Source of the DNA: Burkholderiales bacterium | GTDB lineage: Bacteria > Pseudomonadota > Gammaproteobacteria > Burkholderiales > Casimicrobiaceae | Assembly: GCA_025927765.1 (NCBI GenBank) | Contig: JAICKU010000014.1 | Span: forward strand, 1-58,484 | Length of the DNA: 58,484 nt | Direction: 5' to 3' | Shown: positions 36,437-44,005 of the stretch, piece by piece | Layout of the letters: each line of letters opens with the position of its first letter | How positions within the stretch are numbered: the stretch's first letter is position 1 | Program-made: the position numbers and the translations under genes | The notes under the pieces: model-generated | Seen by the model: only the letters and a program-made list of their open reading frames with translations | Told to the model about the DNA's origin: nothing | The model's database searches: none

Positions 36437-36973
36437 ATGAAGCGTCGGCGGCTCCTCGGCGGTTTCGCCGCCGCGTCCATCGCCCTTGCGAGCGGACGTT
36501 CGTGGGTGCAGGCCGCCTCGGCGTCATCGTCGTGCGTGCTGACGCCCGCGCAGACCGAGGGACCGTTCTTCGTCGACGAGCGGCTGCAGCGGGTCGACCT
36601 GCGCGTCGATCCGCGCGCGTGTATTCCGATACGCGCGACGCGCCGGGGCCGCAGTTCCTGCGGCGGCTTCCAGCGCACCGACGGCACCGGGATGGTGCAC
36701 TTCGAGACGATCTATCCGGGTGCGTACCCCGGACGCGCGGTGCACGTCCACTTCAAGGTGCGCAGGCAAGACGGCCGCGAATTGACGTCGCAGCTCTACT
36801 TCGACGATGCGTTGACCGATCGCGTGCAGGCGCACGTGCCGTACACGAACGCGCGCCGAACCCGCAACGGCGACGACTTCATCTATCGGCGTGGCGGCCG
36901 CGACCTCACGCTCGACGTCGTCGCGCGTGGCGACGGCTTTGCCGCGAACTACGACACGGGCGTGCGCATTTGA
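36437..36973 (+). pseudogene. Tat-exported intradiol ring-cleavage dioxygenase, internally deleted and frame-damaged
   Basis: The open frame encodes 178 residues with a Tat signal (KRRRLLGGFAAASIALASG), the family start LTPAQTEGPFFVDE and the C-terminal iron-site block FETIYPGAYPGRAVHVHFK with Tyr and two His ligands. Between them, residues about 57-75 make no sense (CIPIRATRRGRSSC). In the next frame the same DNA encodes VYSDTRDAPGPQFLR, the segment that should carry the first Tyr ligand. Upstream the usual AAVDIWHCDA region is absent. So there is an internal deletion with a frameshift, followed by a compensating shift near 36662. The product would lack one iron ligand. Sequencing error in the two shifts is possible; the missing segment is not explained by that. 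Confidence 0.7.
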
Positions 36974-37047
36974 ATCGGGGTCAGGGCAACATTTCGGCTC
37001 GCACGCATTTCAGGGTGCCCCGCGCGAATTGTTGCTCTGACCCCGTT
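36973..37047. repeat. GGGTCAG palindrome, copy 2
   Basis: The left arm CGGGGTCAGGGCAACATTTCG (36976-36996) and right arm CGAATTGTTGCTCTGACCCCG (37025-37045) pair with a few mismatches around 28 bases. It starts at the stop codon of the intradiol gene and ends about 9 bases from the stop of the convergent nitronate monooxygenase gene, so it may terminate both. Confidence 0.65.
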
Positions 37048-37055
37048 CACGCCAT

Positions 37056-38090
37056 TCAAAGCGCCGCGAGTTCGCGCACGATCTGCGATGCCGGCACGTC
37101 GCGGCAGCCGCTCGCATTCTGCCCCGACCACAACGGCGAGAAATCGCCGGATCCGGCTCGCTCGGCCGCGGCGCGAAGCGGCGCGACCGCTGCGGCGGCG
37201 AATGGAAACGATGGCGCCTTCGCGCTGATCGGGCCCACTTCGCGCACGACGCGATTGACGATGCCGCGCGCGGGACGCCCGGTGAACACGTTGGTGATCG
37301 CGGTATGGCGTGCCGCTTCGCTCGCGAGCGCGGCGCGATGAATCGGGGTCGTCGTCGTTTCCGGGCAACGCAGGAACGCGGTGCCGACCTGCGCGGCGAT
37401 GGCACCGAGTGCGAGCACGGCCTGCACCCCTGCCGCGTCGGCGATGCCGCCGGCAGCGATCACCGGCACGCGCACGGCGCGCGCGATCTGCGGGACGAGC
37501 GCGAGTGTGCCGACCTGCGTCGCGAGATCGGTGGACAGGAAGATGCCGCGATGCCCGCCCGCTTCCGCGCCCTGCGCGACGATCGCGTCGACGCCCTTCG
37601 CCTCGAGCCAGCGCGCTTCGTCGACCGTGGTGGCCGACGCGAGAATGCGCGCGCCGGTTGCGCGTGCGCGCGCGAGCAGCGCATCGGTGGGCAGTCCGAA
37701 ATGAAAGCTCACCACGGCGGGCTTCACTGCTTCGAGGACGCCGGCCGCCTCTGCGTCGAAAGGCGCGCGCGCGGGGCCCGGCTTGATCGTCGCAGGATCG
37801 ACGTCGAATTCGCGGTAATACGGTGCCAGCGTTTCGCGCCAGGCGGCCTCGGCCTGCGGATCCGGTTCCGCGGGCGCATGGCAGAAGAAATTGACGTTGA
37901 AGGGACGATGCGTCGCCGCCTGGATCGCACCGGCCTCGCGCCGAATGCCGGCGGCATCGAGCATCGCGCAAGGCAGCGATCCGAGCCCGCCTGCGTTGCA
38001 TACGGCAATCGCGAGCGTGCTCGCCTGCACGCCCGCCATCGGCGCCTGCACGATCGGCACGTCGATGCCCAGCAGTTGTCGCAGATTCAT
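37056..38090 (-). CDS. Nitronate monooxygenase (2-nitropropane dioxygenase family)
   Basis: 344 residues. FMN-binding TIM barrel with VPIVQAPMAGVQAS, a GLPTDALLAR strand, IVAQGAEAGGHRG (catalytic His region), PVIAAGGIADAAGV (phosphate-binding loop) and VGTAFLRCPE. It oxidises alkyl nitronates with release of nitrite or related products. Start ATG 38090. It is divergent from the DUF488 gene with only 33 bases between starts. Confidence 0.88.
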   Translation of the reverse strand: MNLRQLLGIDVPIVQAPMAGVQASTLAIAVCNAGGLGSLPCAMLDAAGIRREAGAIQAATHRPFNVNFFCHAPAEPDPQAEAAWRETLAPYYREFDVDPATIKPGPARAPFDAEAAGVLEAVKPAVVSFHFGLPTDALLARARATGARILASATTVDEARWLEAKGVDAIVAQGAEAGGHRGIFLSTDLATQVGTLALVPQIARAVRVPVIAAGGIADAAGVQAVLALGAIAAQVGTAFLRCPETTTTPIHRAALASEAARHTAITNVFTGRPARGIVNRVVREVGPISAKAPSFPFAAAAVAPLRAAAERAGSGDFSPLWSGQNASGCRDVPASQIVRELAAL

Positions 38091-38123
38091 CCGATCCCTT
38101 TCCACAGAAGAAGGAGCCCGACG

Positions 38124-38651
38124 ATGACGGCACGCGTGATCTACACGATCGGCCATTCGACGCGAAGCGCGGACGAGTTCGTCGCGCTGCTGCAGGCGCA
38201 CGCCGTCGACTGCCTCGCGGACGTTCGCACGGTGCCCCGCTCGCGCCACAATCCGCAGTTTAACGAGGACGCGCTCGCCGCGACGCTCGCCGCGCACCGC
38301 ATCCGCTACGTGCGCATCGCGGGACTCGGCGGCTTTCGGCGCACGTCGCCCGATTCGCCCAACACGGCCTGGCGCAACCTGTCGTTTCGCGGCTATGCCG
38401 ATTACATGCAGACACCGGCATTCGCCGAGAACGTCGAGGCGCTGATCGCGATCGCGCAGGACCATACCGTCGCCATCATGTGCGCCGAAGCGGTGCCCTG
38501 GCGCTGCCACCGCTCGCTCGTCGCCGACGCGTTGCTCGTGCGGGGCGTGCATGTCGAGGAGATCGCGGGCGAGACGAAGACGGCGCCGCATCGGCTGACG
38601 CCGTTCGCGAAGGTCGACGGAACGCGCATTCGCTACCCCGCCGCCAACTAG
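38124..38651 (+). CDS. DUF488 family protein
   Basis: 175 residues. AAGGAG at 38111 sets ATG 38124. The hallmark YTIGHSTRSADEF start, LADVRTVPRSR and the Cys-containing AIMCAEAVPWRCHRSLVADAL are conserved in DUF488, a family of unknown function proposed to bind nucleic acid or nucleotides. Its stop (TAG 38649-38651) runs into GGGTCGGACCC, a short relative of the GGGTCAG palindrome. Confidence 0.85.
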   Translation: MTARVIYTIGHSTRSADEFVALLQAHAVDCLADVRTVPRSRHNPQFNEDALAATLAAHRIRYVRIAGLGGFRRTSPDSPNTAWRNLSFRGYADYMQTPAFAENVEALIAIAQDHTVAIMCAEAVPWRCHRSLVADALLVRGVHVEEIAGETKTAPHRLTPFAKVDGTRIRYPAAN

Positions 38652-38681
38652 GGTCGGACCCGGGTTCCCGCGACGCTCCGT

Positions 38682-38695
38682 TTGATCCCGGTCAA
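38682..38695 (+). promoter_or_regulatory. FNR/DNR box upstream of nitronate-monooxygenase-like gene
   Basis: TTGATCCCGGTCAA matches TTGAT-N4-ATCAA at nine of ten positions. A TATGCT -10 element lies at 38719-38724, placing the box centre about 42 bp before the expected start site, the class II activator position. The leader to ATG 38760 would be about 30 bases. Confidence 0.8.
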
Positions 38696-38759
38696 GGCCG
38701 CGCGGGCGTCGTTTCGCCTATGCTCGCTCGCTCCCGGTCGCGACGTCCGCGACATTCGC

Positions 38760-39932
38760 ATGCCCGCCGACCCGCCTCCTCCGCTCGCGCCCCGTTCCCT
38801 CGTCATCCGCGGTCACGCGCTGCTGCCGATCGTGCAGGGCGGCATGGGTGTGGGCGTGTCGGCGCATCGCCTCGCCGGCAACGTCGCCCGCCTCGGCGCG
38901 CTCGGTACCATCTCCTCGGTCGACCTGCGGCGGCATCACGTCGACCTGATGGAACGCACGCGGCACTGCCGCGATCGCGCGACGATCGACGCCGCGAACC
39001 TCGAAGCGCTCGATCGCGAAATCTGCGCGGCGCGCGAGATCGCCGCCGGCAACGGCATGGTGGCGGTGAACGTGATGCGCGCGGTGTCGGGTTACGCGGA
39101 CTACGTGCGCCAGGCGTGCGCGAGCGGTGCTGCGGCCATCGTCGTCGGTGCGGGATTGCCGCTCGACCTGCCCGACCTCGCGAGTTCGCATCCCGACGTC
39201 GCGCTCGTGCCGATCCTCTCCGACGCGCGCGGCGTGCATGTCGTGCTGCGCAAATGGGAGCGCAAGAAGCGCTTGCCCGACGCGATCGTGCTCGAGCATC
39301 CGCGCTACGCCGGCGGTCATCTCGGCGCGGGCAGCATCGACGAGCTCGCCGACCCGCGCTTCGATTTCGAGCGCGTGATCCCCGCGACGCTCGACGTCTT
39401 GCGCCGCATGGGCCTGGCCGAGGACGCGATTCCGCTGATTCCCGCGGGCGGCATCAACTCGCCGGAGCGCGTGCGCGAGCTGTTCGCGCTCGGCGCGAAG
39501 GGCGTGCAGCTCGGCACCGCGTTCGCCGTCACGGAAGAAGGCGACGCCGCGCTCGAATTCAAGCAGGTGCTCGCCAATGCGAAGCCGTCGGACCTCGTCG
39601 AGTTCATCAGCGTGGCCGGCCTGCCGGCGCGGGCGGTGCGCACGCCGTGGCTCGACAACTACCTGCGGCACCTGCCGAAGCTGCAGGCCGTCGCGCACGT
39701 GAAGCAGCGTTGCACGCTGTATTTCGATTGCCTCGCGACCTGCGGTTTGCGCGACGGCATCGCGCACATCGGCCAGTTCTGCATCGATACGCAACTCGCG
39801 GCCGCGCTGCGCGGCGACGTGAAGAAGGGACTGTTCTTCCGCGGTGCGGCCGCGCTGCCGTTCGGCGCGCAGATTCGTCCCGTGCGCGATCTCGTCGCGC
39901 ATCTGCTCGGGCTGGCCGTCGCACCTGCGTAG
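38760..39932 (+). CDS. Nitronate monooxygenase-like flavoprotein under FNR/DNR-type control
   Basis: 390 residues, ATG 38760. Family features: LLPIVQGGMGVGVSAHRLAGNVARLGALGTIS at the N-terminus (segments VQGGMGVGVS and LGALGTIS), EHPRYAGGHLGAG with the likely catalytic His, IPLIPAGGINSPERV and GVQLGTAFAVTEEG. It is longer than the paralogue at 37056, with an extra Cys-containing C-terminal part (CTLYFDCLATCGLRDG). The FNR box at -42 indicates induction under oxygen limitation or NO. Together with the following regulator this suggests a role in nitrogen-oxide conditions rather than simple nitronate detoxification; that is inference. Confidence 0.85.
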   Translation: MPADPPPPLAPRSLVIRGHALLPIVQGGMGVGVSAHRLAGNVARLGALGTISSVDLRRHHVDLMERTRHCRDRATIDAANLEALDREICAAREIAAGNGMVAVNVMRAVSGYADYVRQACASGAAAIVVGAGLPLDLPDLASSHPDVALVPILSDARGVHVVLRKWERKKRLPDAIVLEHPRYAGGHLGAGSIDELADPRFDFERVIPATLDVLRRMGLAEDAIPLIPAGGINSPERVRELFALGAKGVQLGTAFAVTEEGDAALEFKQVLANAKPSDLVEFISVAGLPARAVRTPWLDNYLRHLPKLQAVAHVKQRCTLYFDCLATCGLRDGIAHIGQFCIDTQLAAALRGDVKKGLFFRGAAALPFGAQIRPVRDLVAHLLGLAVAPA

Positions 39933-40019
39933 ACGAGTCGCGGACCGCCTCCCCGGCGCCGTCGGCCACGCCGCTCGACGTTGCTCGACCGTGGTACCCT
40001 TCCGCGCGCGAGCGAAACC

Positions 40020-40712
40020 ATGTCGCGCCCGAAGATCTCCGCCCAGACGTTCCTGTCGCGCCTGCCCCTGTTCGAGGAGCTCGCGCCGGCCGAGCTCGAC
40101 CGCGTCGCGGCCGGCACCACGGAACTGCACGTCCCGCGCGGCGAAATCGTCGTCAATCGCGGCGACCCTTGCGTGGGTTTCCACGTCGTGATCTACGGAC
40201 AGGTGAAGCTCGCGTTCCTGTCGCCCGGCGGCGGCGAGAAGGTGGTCGAGATCATCCCGGCCGGCCACTCGTTCGGCGAAGCGCTGATGTTCATGGGCAA
40301 GCCGTACATCGTGATGGCGCAAACGCTCGCCGACTCCATGCTGCTGCACGTGTCGAAGAAGGCGGTGTTCGACGAACTCGAGCGCGACGCGGACTTCGCG
40401 CGCCGCATGCTCGCCGGATTGTCGCGGCGGCTGCACGCGCTGATCAGCGACGTCGAGTCGTACTCGATGCAGTCGGGCACCGAGCGCGTGATCGGCTACC
40501 TGATGCGCCAGGACGAGGAGCACGCAGCCGCGAACGCGCCCTACGTGATGCGGCTGCCGACATCGAAGGCGGTGGTCGCGTCGCTGCTCAACGTGACGCC
40601 CGAGCACTTCTCGCGCATCCTGCACGACCTGACCGAGCAGACGCTGATCGAGGTCGACGGCCGCGAGATCCGCATCGTCGATCCGGCGCGGTTACGCGCG
40701 TATCACGGCTGA
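40020..40712 (+). CDS. dnr: Crp/Fnr-family regulator, DNR type
   Basis: 230 residues. A cyclic-nucleotide-binding-like beta-roll occupies about 15-130, followed by a long dimer helix (RRLHALISDVESYSMQSGTERV) and a winged helix. The recognition helix contains Glu195, Ser198 and Arg199 (TPEHFSRIL), the E-xx-SR pattern that in FNR and DNR reads TTGAT half-sites. There is a single Cys (about 51) and no N-terminal Cys cluster, so it cannot be a [4Fe-4S] FNR; DNR proteins sense NO through heme. Matching boxes are at 38682, 41337, 45715 and 55068. The gene lies 87 bases after the nitronate-monooxygenase-like gene and is perhaps co-transcribed. Confidence 0.85.
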   Translation: MSRPKISAQTFLSRLPLFEELAPAELDRVAAGTTELHVPRGEIVVNRGDPCVGFHVVIYGQVKLAFLSPGGGEKVVEIIPAGHSFGEALMFMGKPYIVMAQTLADSMLLHVSKKAVFDELERDADFARRMLAGLSRRLHALISDVESYSMQSGTERVIGYLMRQDEEHAAANAPYVMRLPTSKAVVASLLNVTPEHFSRILHDLTEQTLIEVDGREIRIVDPARLRAYHG

Positions 40713-40723
40713 CGCGAGAAGCA

Positions 40724-40806
40724 GCGAAAGTAGCGTCAGGCTCGACTTGCTGCGAGCGGAGTCCGACCCTGCTTCTGGATCGAGTGGAGTCTGACCCTAC
40801 TTTCGC
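40724..40806. repeat. GGGTCAG palindrome, copy 3 (with a middle unit)
   Basis: The left arm GCGAAAGTAGCGTCAGGCTC (40724-40743) and right arm GAGTCTGACCCTACTTTCGC (40787-40806) are inverted repeats. A third unit GAGTCCGACCCTGCTTC lies between them at 40759-40775. It sits between the convergent dnr and DUF2249 genes. The TAG stop of DUF2249 lies inside the right arm. Confidence 0.7.
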
Positions 40807-41018
40807 TTTCGGATGGTGATGTCGAGCAGCGCGTCGACGCCCGGCTCCTCCTCGTGCGTATAGCCGTTGCGATCGAGGATGCGGAAGAGCGGCACCGGCC
40901 GGCAGTTGATCTTCACGCGCAGGCAATCGTCGGCGCCCAGCCGATCCAGTGATTCAAGCACGCGTTCGAGCGGCTCCGGTGCCTGCAGGCCGCGCACGTC
41001 GAGTTCGATGGTCGCCAT
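40797..41018 (-). CDS. DUF2249 (TusA-like) protein
   Basis: 73 residues. IELDVRGLQAPEPLERVLESLDRLGADDCLRVKINCRPVPLF (here in segments ELDVRGLQAPEPLERV and RVKINCRPVPLF) matches DUF2249, small TusA-like proteins common beside denitrification and hemerythrin genes. The last codons and stop are supplied by the GGGTCAG palindrome. The start lies 10 bases after the stop of the heme A synthase fragment, and both could be transcribed from the divergent FNR-box region near 41340. Confidence 0.75.
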   Translation of the reverse strand: MATIELDVRGLQAPEPLERVLESLDRLGADDCLRVKINCRPVPLFRILDRNGYTHEEEPGVDALLDITIRKRK

Positions 41019-41028
41019 CGATGAGATC

Positions 41029-41310
41029 CTAACGGTCGAGTGAATCGCGAAGCGCCCCGGCCCGCGCGTGCCGGCGCACGCAGCGCGTGCGCGACGAGCG
41101 CCACACCGCGGCCCCGACCGCCGGCACCGCGAACGCAAGCAGCCACGCGATCGCGCGATGGTCGAACTGCACGGTCGCCATGTTGTAGAGCGGATTCAGG
41201 TACCACGGCTCGAGCATCATGATCTCGGGCGGCACAACGTTGCCGTTCATCGAAGGGAACGTGTTGTACGCGGCGAGCGCCGATGCGTTCGCCTGTTGCA
41301 TGGACGCCAT
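41029..41310 (-). pseudogene. Fragment of COX15/CtaA-type heme A synthase
   Basis: 93 residues. The segment [20 protein letters not shown], then [21 protein letters not shown], is the diagnostic central loop and heme-ligand His region of COX15-type heme A synthases, which are normally 330-380 residues with eight helices. Here only one helix follows ([17 protein letters not shown]) and the C-terminus dissolves into an Arg-rich tail. It may be a remnant of a second ctaA, or a retained mini-protein. An intact, quite different CtaA homologue lies at 49671. It starts 27 bases from the FNR box. Confidence 0.6.
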
Positions 41311-41336
41311 TCAACACGCGTGCGGTCGGGCATTGC

Positions 41337-41350
41337 TTGATCCGCGTCAA
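41337..41350 (+). promoter_or_regulatory. FNR/DNR box of the sNOR-like operon
   Basis: TTGATCCGCGTCAA. A TAGATT -10 element at 41373-41378 gives the same box-to--10 distance as at 45715, placing the box centre about 41.5 bp before the predicted start site. The box is nearly symmetrical and lies between divergent genes, so it could also affect the minus-strand heme A synthase fragment and DUF2249. Confidence 0.8.
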
Positions 41351-41441
41351 TGGCATCGCGGATCGCGAAGCCTAGATTTGCGCCGTGACGCGGGCGCCAG
41401 CGTGCGCGCTCGCAGGCAGCGCAACATCAAGGAGCGATGCG

Positions 41442-41630
41442 ATGAACGACAAAGTGGCGCCCAACCTGCTCGGGACGATCGAGGATGACGAGCTCGACGA
41501 ACCCATACCGGCGATGCAGCAACTGCTGGACAACCCTTTCCTGCTGCTCTTCATCGGTGTGGCGATGCCGACGGTTCTCTACGTCATCTGGGGCGTGATG
41601 GAGATCGTCAGCATTCCGATGGCCAAGTGA
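41442..41630 (+). CDS. Small single-helix membrane protein of the NOR-like operon
   Basis: 62 residues. AAGGAG precedes ATG 41442. An acidic N-terminus (TIEDDELDEPIP) is followed by one transmembrane helix (PFLLLFIGVAMPTVLYVIWGVMEIV, residues about 32-56). It precedes the CuA subunit gene by 13 bases. By position and size it resembles accessory subunits such as the subunit IIa or IV helices of heme-copper oxidases. I do not recognise a named family. Confidence 0.75.
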   Translation: MNDKVAPNLLGTIEDDELDEPIPAMQQLLDNPFLLLFIGVAMPTVLYVIWGVMEIVSIPMAK

Positions 41631-41643
41631 CCCGGAGCCTTGC

Positions 41644-42186
41644 ATGAGCGCGATCGAACCTCCCGTCGAGCGCATCTGGTGGAAGCAGCCGCTCGACCGC
41701 GTCGAAGGCACGTGGATCGTCATCGCCTTCGTCTGGTGCATCGTCATGTTCGTGATGATGCCGTACTGGCACATCTACGGTAAGCAGAACCTCAGCAACG
41801 AGGCGTACAGAACCACCGCCGAGGCGTACCTCAAGAAGGCGACGGAGTCGGCCGAGAAGACGACGGTCCGCACCGAGACCGACCTCAAGATTCCGGTCGT
41901 GCATCCCGCGCCCGGCGGCGACGCCTATCTCGTCGCGCGCCTGTGGCAGTGGTGGCCGATGCTCGAGCTCGAAGAAGGCAAGACGTATCGGATCCATCTC
42001 GCGTCGATGGACTTCCTGCACGGCTTCTCGCTGCAGCCCGAGAACATCAACATCCAGGTGCATCCCGGCTACGAGCACATCGTGACCGTCACGCCGACCA
42101 GGGCCGGCACCTACTCGATCATCTGCAACGAGTATTGCGGCATCAATCATCACACGATGGCGAGCAAGCTCTACGTCGTGAAGTAA
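41644..42186 (+). CDS. CuA subunit II of sNOR-like heme-copper NO reductase (NorS-like)
   Basis: 180 residues. One N-terminal transmembrane helix (about 22-42) and a periplasmic cupredoxin domain. CuA ligands are all present: His126 (LHGFS), Cys161, Cys165, His169 and Met172 (CNEYCGINHHTM), plus the Glu163 carbonyl position. It is only 180 residues, against 220-350 for typical oxidase subunit II, with a single anchor helix. It would accept electrons from cytochrome c or cupredoxin and pass them to subunit I. The order II-I-SenC corresponds to norSY-senC described in ammonia oxidisers. Confidence 0.85.
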   Translation: MSAIEPPVERIWWKQPLDRVEGTWIVIAFVWCIVMFVMMPYWHIYGKQNLSNEAYRTTAEAYLKKATESAEKTTVRTETDLKIPVVHPAPGGDAYLVARLWQWWPMLELEEGKTYRIHLASMDFLHGFSLQPENINIQVHPGYEHIVTVTPTRAGTYSIICNEYCGINHHTMASKLYVVK

Positions 42187-42202
42187 TGAGGGAGCGTCGA
42201 TC

Positions 42203-43930
42203 GTGATCAACCGCAACTTCCGCACCGACCCGGCCACCGGCCTCGTCTTCCACGAGACGGCCGAGAAGCTGATCCGCGCCAACGCCGTCGCCGCGGTCGT
42301 GTCGCTGCTCGTCGGCGGCATCCTCGCGTTCTTCGTCATCATGACGCGCTGGCCGGCCGTGCACCTGTTGCCGGCCGACTGGTTCTACCTCGTGCTGACC
42401 GCGCACGGCGTCGACATGCTGGTGCTGTGGATCATCTTCTTCGAGATCGCGGTGCTGTACTTCGCCGGCTGCGTGCTGCTGAAGTGCCGCCTCGCTGCGC
42501 CGAAGTGGGCGTGGACCGGGTTCTGGCTGATGGTGATCGGCGGCATCATGAACAACGTCGCCGTGTTCCGCGGCGACTCGAGCGTGATGTTCACCTCGTA
42601 CGTGCCGATGGGGGCACACCCGGCGTTCTACCTCGGCCTGATCCTGTTCGCCGTCGGCGCGCTGATCGGCTGCTTCGTGTTCCTGGGTTCGCTCGTCGTC
42701 GCCAAGAGCGAAAAGACGTACAACGGGTCGCTGCCGCTCGTCACGTTCGGCGCGGTGGTCGCGTGCATCATCGCCGTGTTCACGATCGCGTCGGGCGCGA
42801 TCATCCTGATCCCGACGTTCCTGTGGTCGGTGGGACTGATCCCGACGATCGACTCGCTGATGTACAAGACGGTGTGGTGGGCGTTCGGCCACAGCTCGCA
42901 GCAGATCAACGTGTCGGCGCACGTCGCGATCTGGTACGCGATCGCCGCGATCGTGTTCGGCGCGAAGCCCATGTCGGAGAAGGTGTCGCGCGGCGCGTTC
43001 CTGCTCTACATCTTCTTCCTGCAGCTCGCCTCCGCGCACCATCTCCTGTCCGACCCGGGCCTCACGTCGAACTGGAAGATCTTCAACACGAGCTACGCGA
43101 TGTACCTCGCGGTGCTCGCGTCGATGGTGCACGGACTGACGGTGCCGGGCGCGATCGAAGTCGCGCAGCGCCAGAAGGGCTACAACCGGGGTCTCTTCGA
43201 GTGGTTGCGCAAGGCGCCGTGGGGCAACCCGGTGTTCTCGGGCATGTTCATCTCGCTCGTGGGCTTCGGGTTCCTCGGCGGCATCTCGGGCGTGATGATG
43301 GGCACCGAGCAGCTGAACCTCATCATCCACAACACGATCTACGTGCCCGGGCACTTCCACGCCACCGTCGTCGTCGGCACCACGCTCGCGTTCATGGCGA
43401 TGACGTACTTCCTGATCCCGACGCTGTTCCGGCGCGAGATCATGTTTCCGAAGCTCGCCAAGTGGCAGCCGTACCTGTTCGGCCTCGGCATGAGCGGCTT
43501 TGCGCTGTTCATGATGGGCGCCGGCACGCTCGGCGTGCCGCGCCGGCACTGGGACATGACGTTCGCGGGCAACCCGCTCGGGTACGAGTTCGCGGGCACC
43601 GCGTACCTGATGATGGGCCTCACCGCCATCTGCGGCCTCATCGCGATCATCGGCGGCGGCGCCTACCTGCTGATCACCGTCGGCAGCGTGTTCTTCGGCA
43701 AGAAGATCGACGTGCCGGAGTATCGGACGCTCACGCTGCGCGAAGGCGCCGCGCCGCGTCCGGTGCGCCAGCCCGTCGCCGTCGCCATCGGTGCGCATCA
43801 CGGCAACATCGGCATCGCCGGTTTCGTGGCGCCGGGCACGTTCACGCTCGCGATGGTGTTCCTCGTCGCGTTCGTCCTGTACTACTTCGTCAACTGGAAG
43901 TACCTGTCGACGGTCTGGCCCTTGTCGTAA
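42203..43930 (+). CDS. Heme-copper subunit I lacking the HPEVY tyrosine (sNOR/NorY-like)
   Basis: 575 residues, about 13-14 membrane helices, GTG start with GAGGGAG upstream. Low-spin heme ligands: His68 (TAHGVD) and His386. High-spin heme ligand: His384 (PGHFHAT). Active-site metal ligands: His230 in helix VI and His279-His280 (ASAHHLL). Where oxygen reductases have HPEVY, this protein has H-S-S-Q-Q, so the cross-linked Tyr is absent, as in the proposed NO reductase branches of the superfamily. Operon context (CuA subunit, SenC) and FNR/DNR box support NO reduction. The exact family (sNOR) is from memory of the NorSY type and has not been checked by phylogeny. Confidence 0.85.
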   Translation: MINRNFRTDPATGLVFHETAEKLIRANAVAAVVSLLVGGILAFFVIMTRWPAVHLLPADWFYLVLTAHGVDMLVLWIIFFEIAVLYFAGCVLLKCRLAAPKWAWTGFWLMVIGGIMNNVAVFRGDSSVMFTSYVPMGAHPAFYLGLILFAVGALIGCFVFLGSLVVAKSEKTYNGSLPLVTFGAVVACIIAVFTIASGAIILIPTFLWSVGLIPTIDSLMYKTVWWAFGHSSQQINVSAHVAIWYAIAAIVFGAKPMSEKVSRGAFLLYIFFLQLASAHHLLSDPGLTSNWKIFNTSYAMYLAVLASMVHGLTVPGAIEVAQRQKGYNRGLFEWLRKAPWGNPVFSGMFISLVGFGFLGGISGVMMGTEQLNLIIHNTIYVPGHFHATVVVGTTLAFMAMTYFLIPTLFRREIMFPKLAKWQPYLFGLGMSGFALFMMGAGTLGVPRRHWDMTFAGNPLGYEFAGTAYLMMGLTAICGLIAIIGGGAYLLITVGSVFFGKKIDVPEYRTLTLREGAAPRPVRQPVAVAIGAHHGNIGIAGFVAPGTFTLAMVFLVAFVLYYFVNWKYLSTVWPLS

Positions 43931-44005
43931 CGCGGGAACGCGCGGGCGCGGCACGCACACGGCCGGGGCCCGCGCGGCTTGCGTGATCGAACAGCGAAGA
44001 CGACG

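Noticed and set aside
38651-38661. GGGTCGGACCC as a full member of the GGGTCAG palindrome family
   Set aside because: Arms are only 5 bases and the core differs (GTCGG instead of GTCAG), so it is mentioned only as a weak relative.
40020-40712. Regulator as a classical oxygen-sensing FNR
   Set aside because: Only one Cys (about residue 51) and no N-terminal Cys cluster, so a [4Fe-4S] sensor is not possible; DNR-type is preferred.
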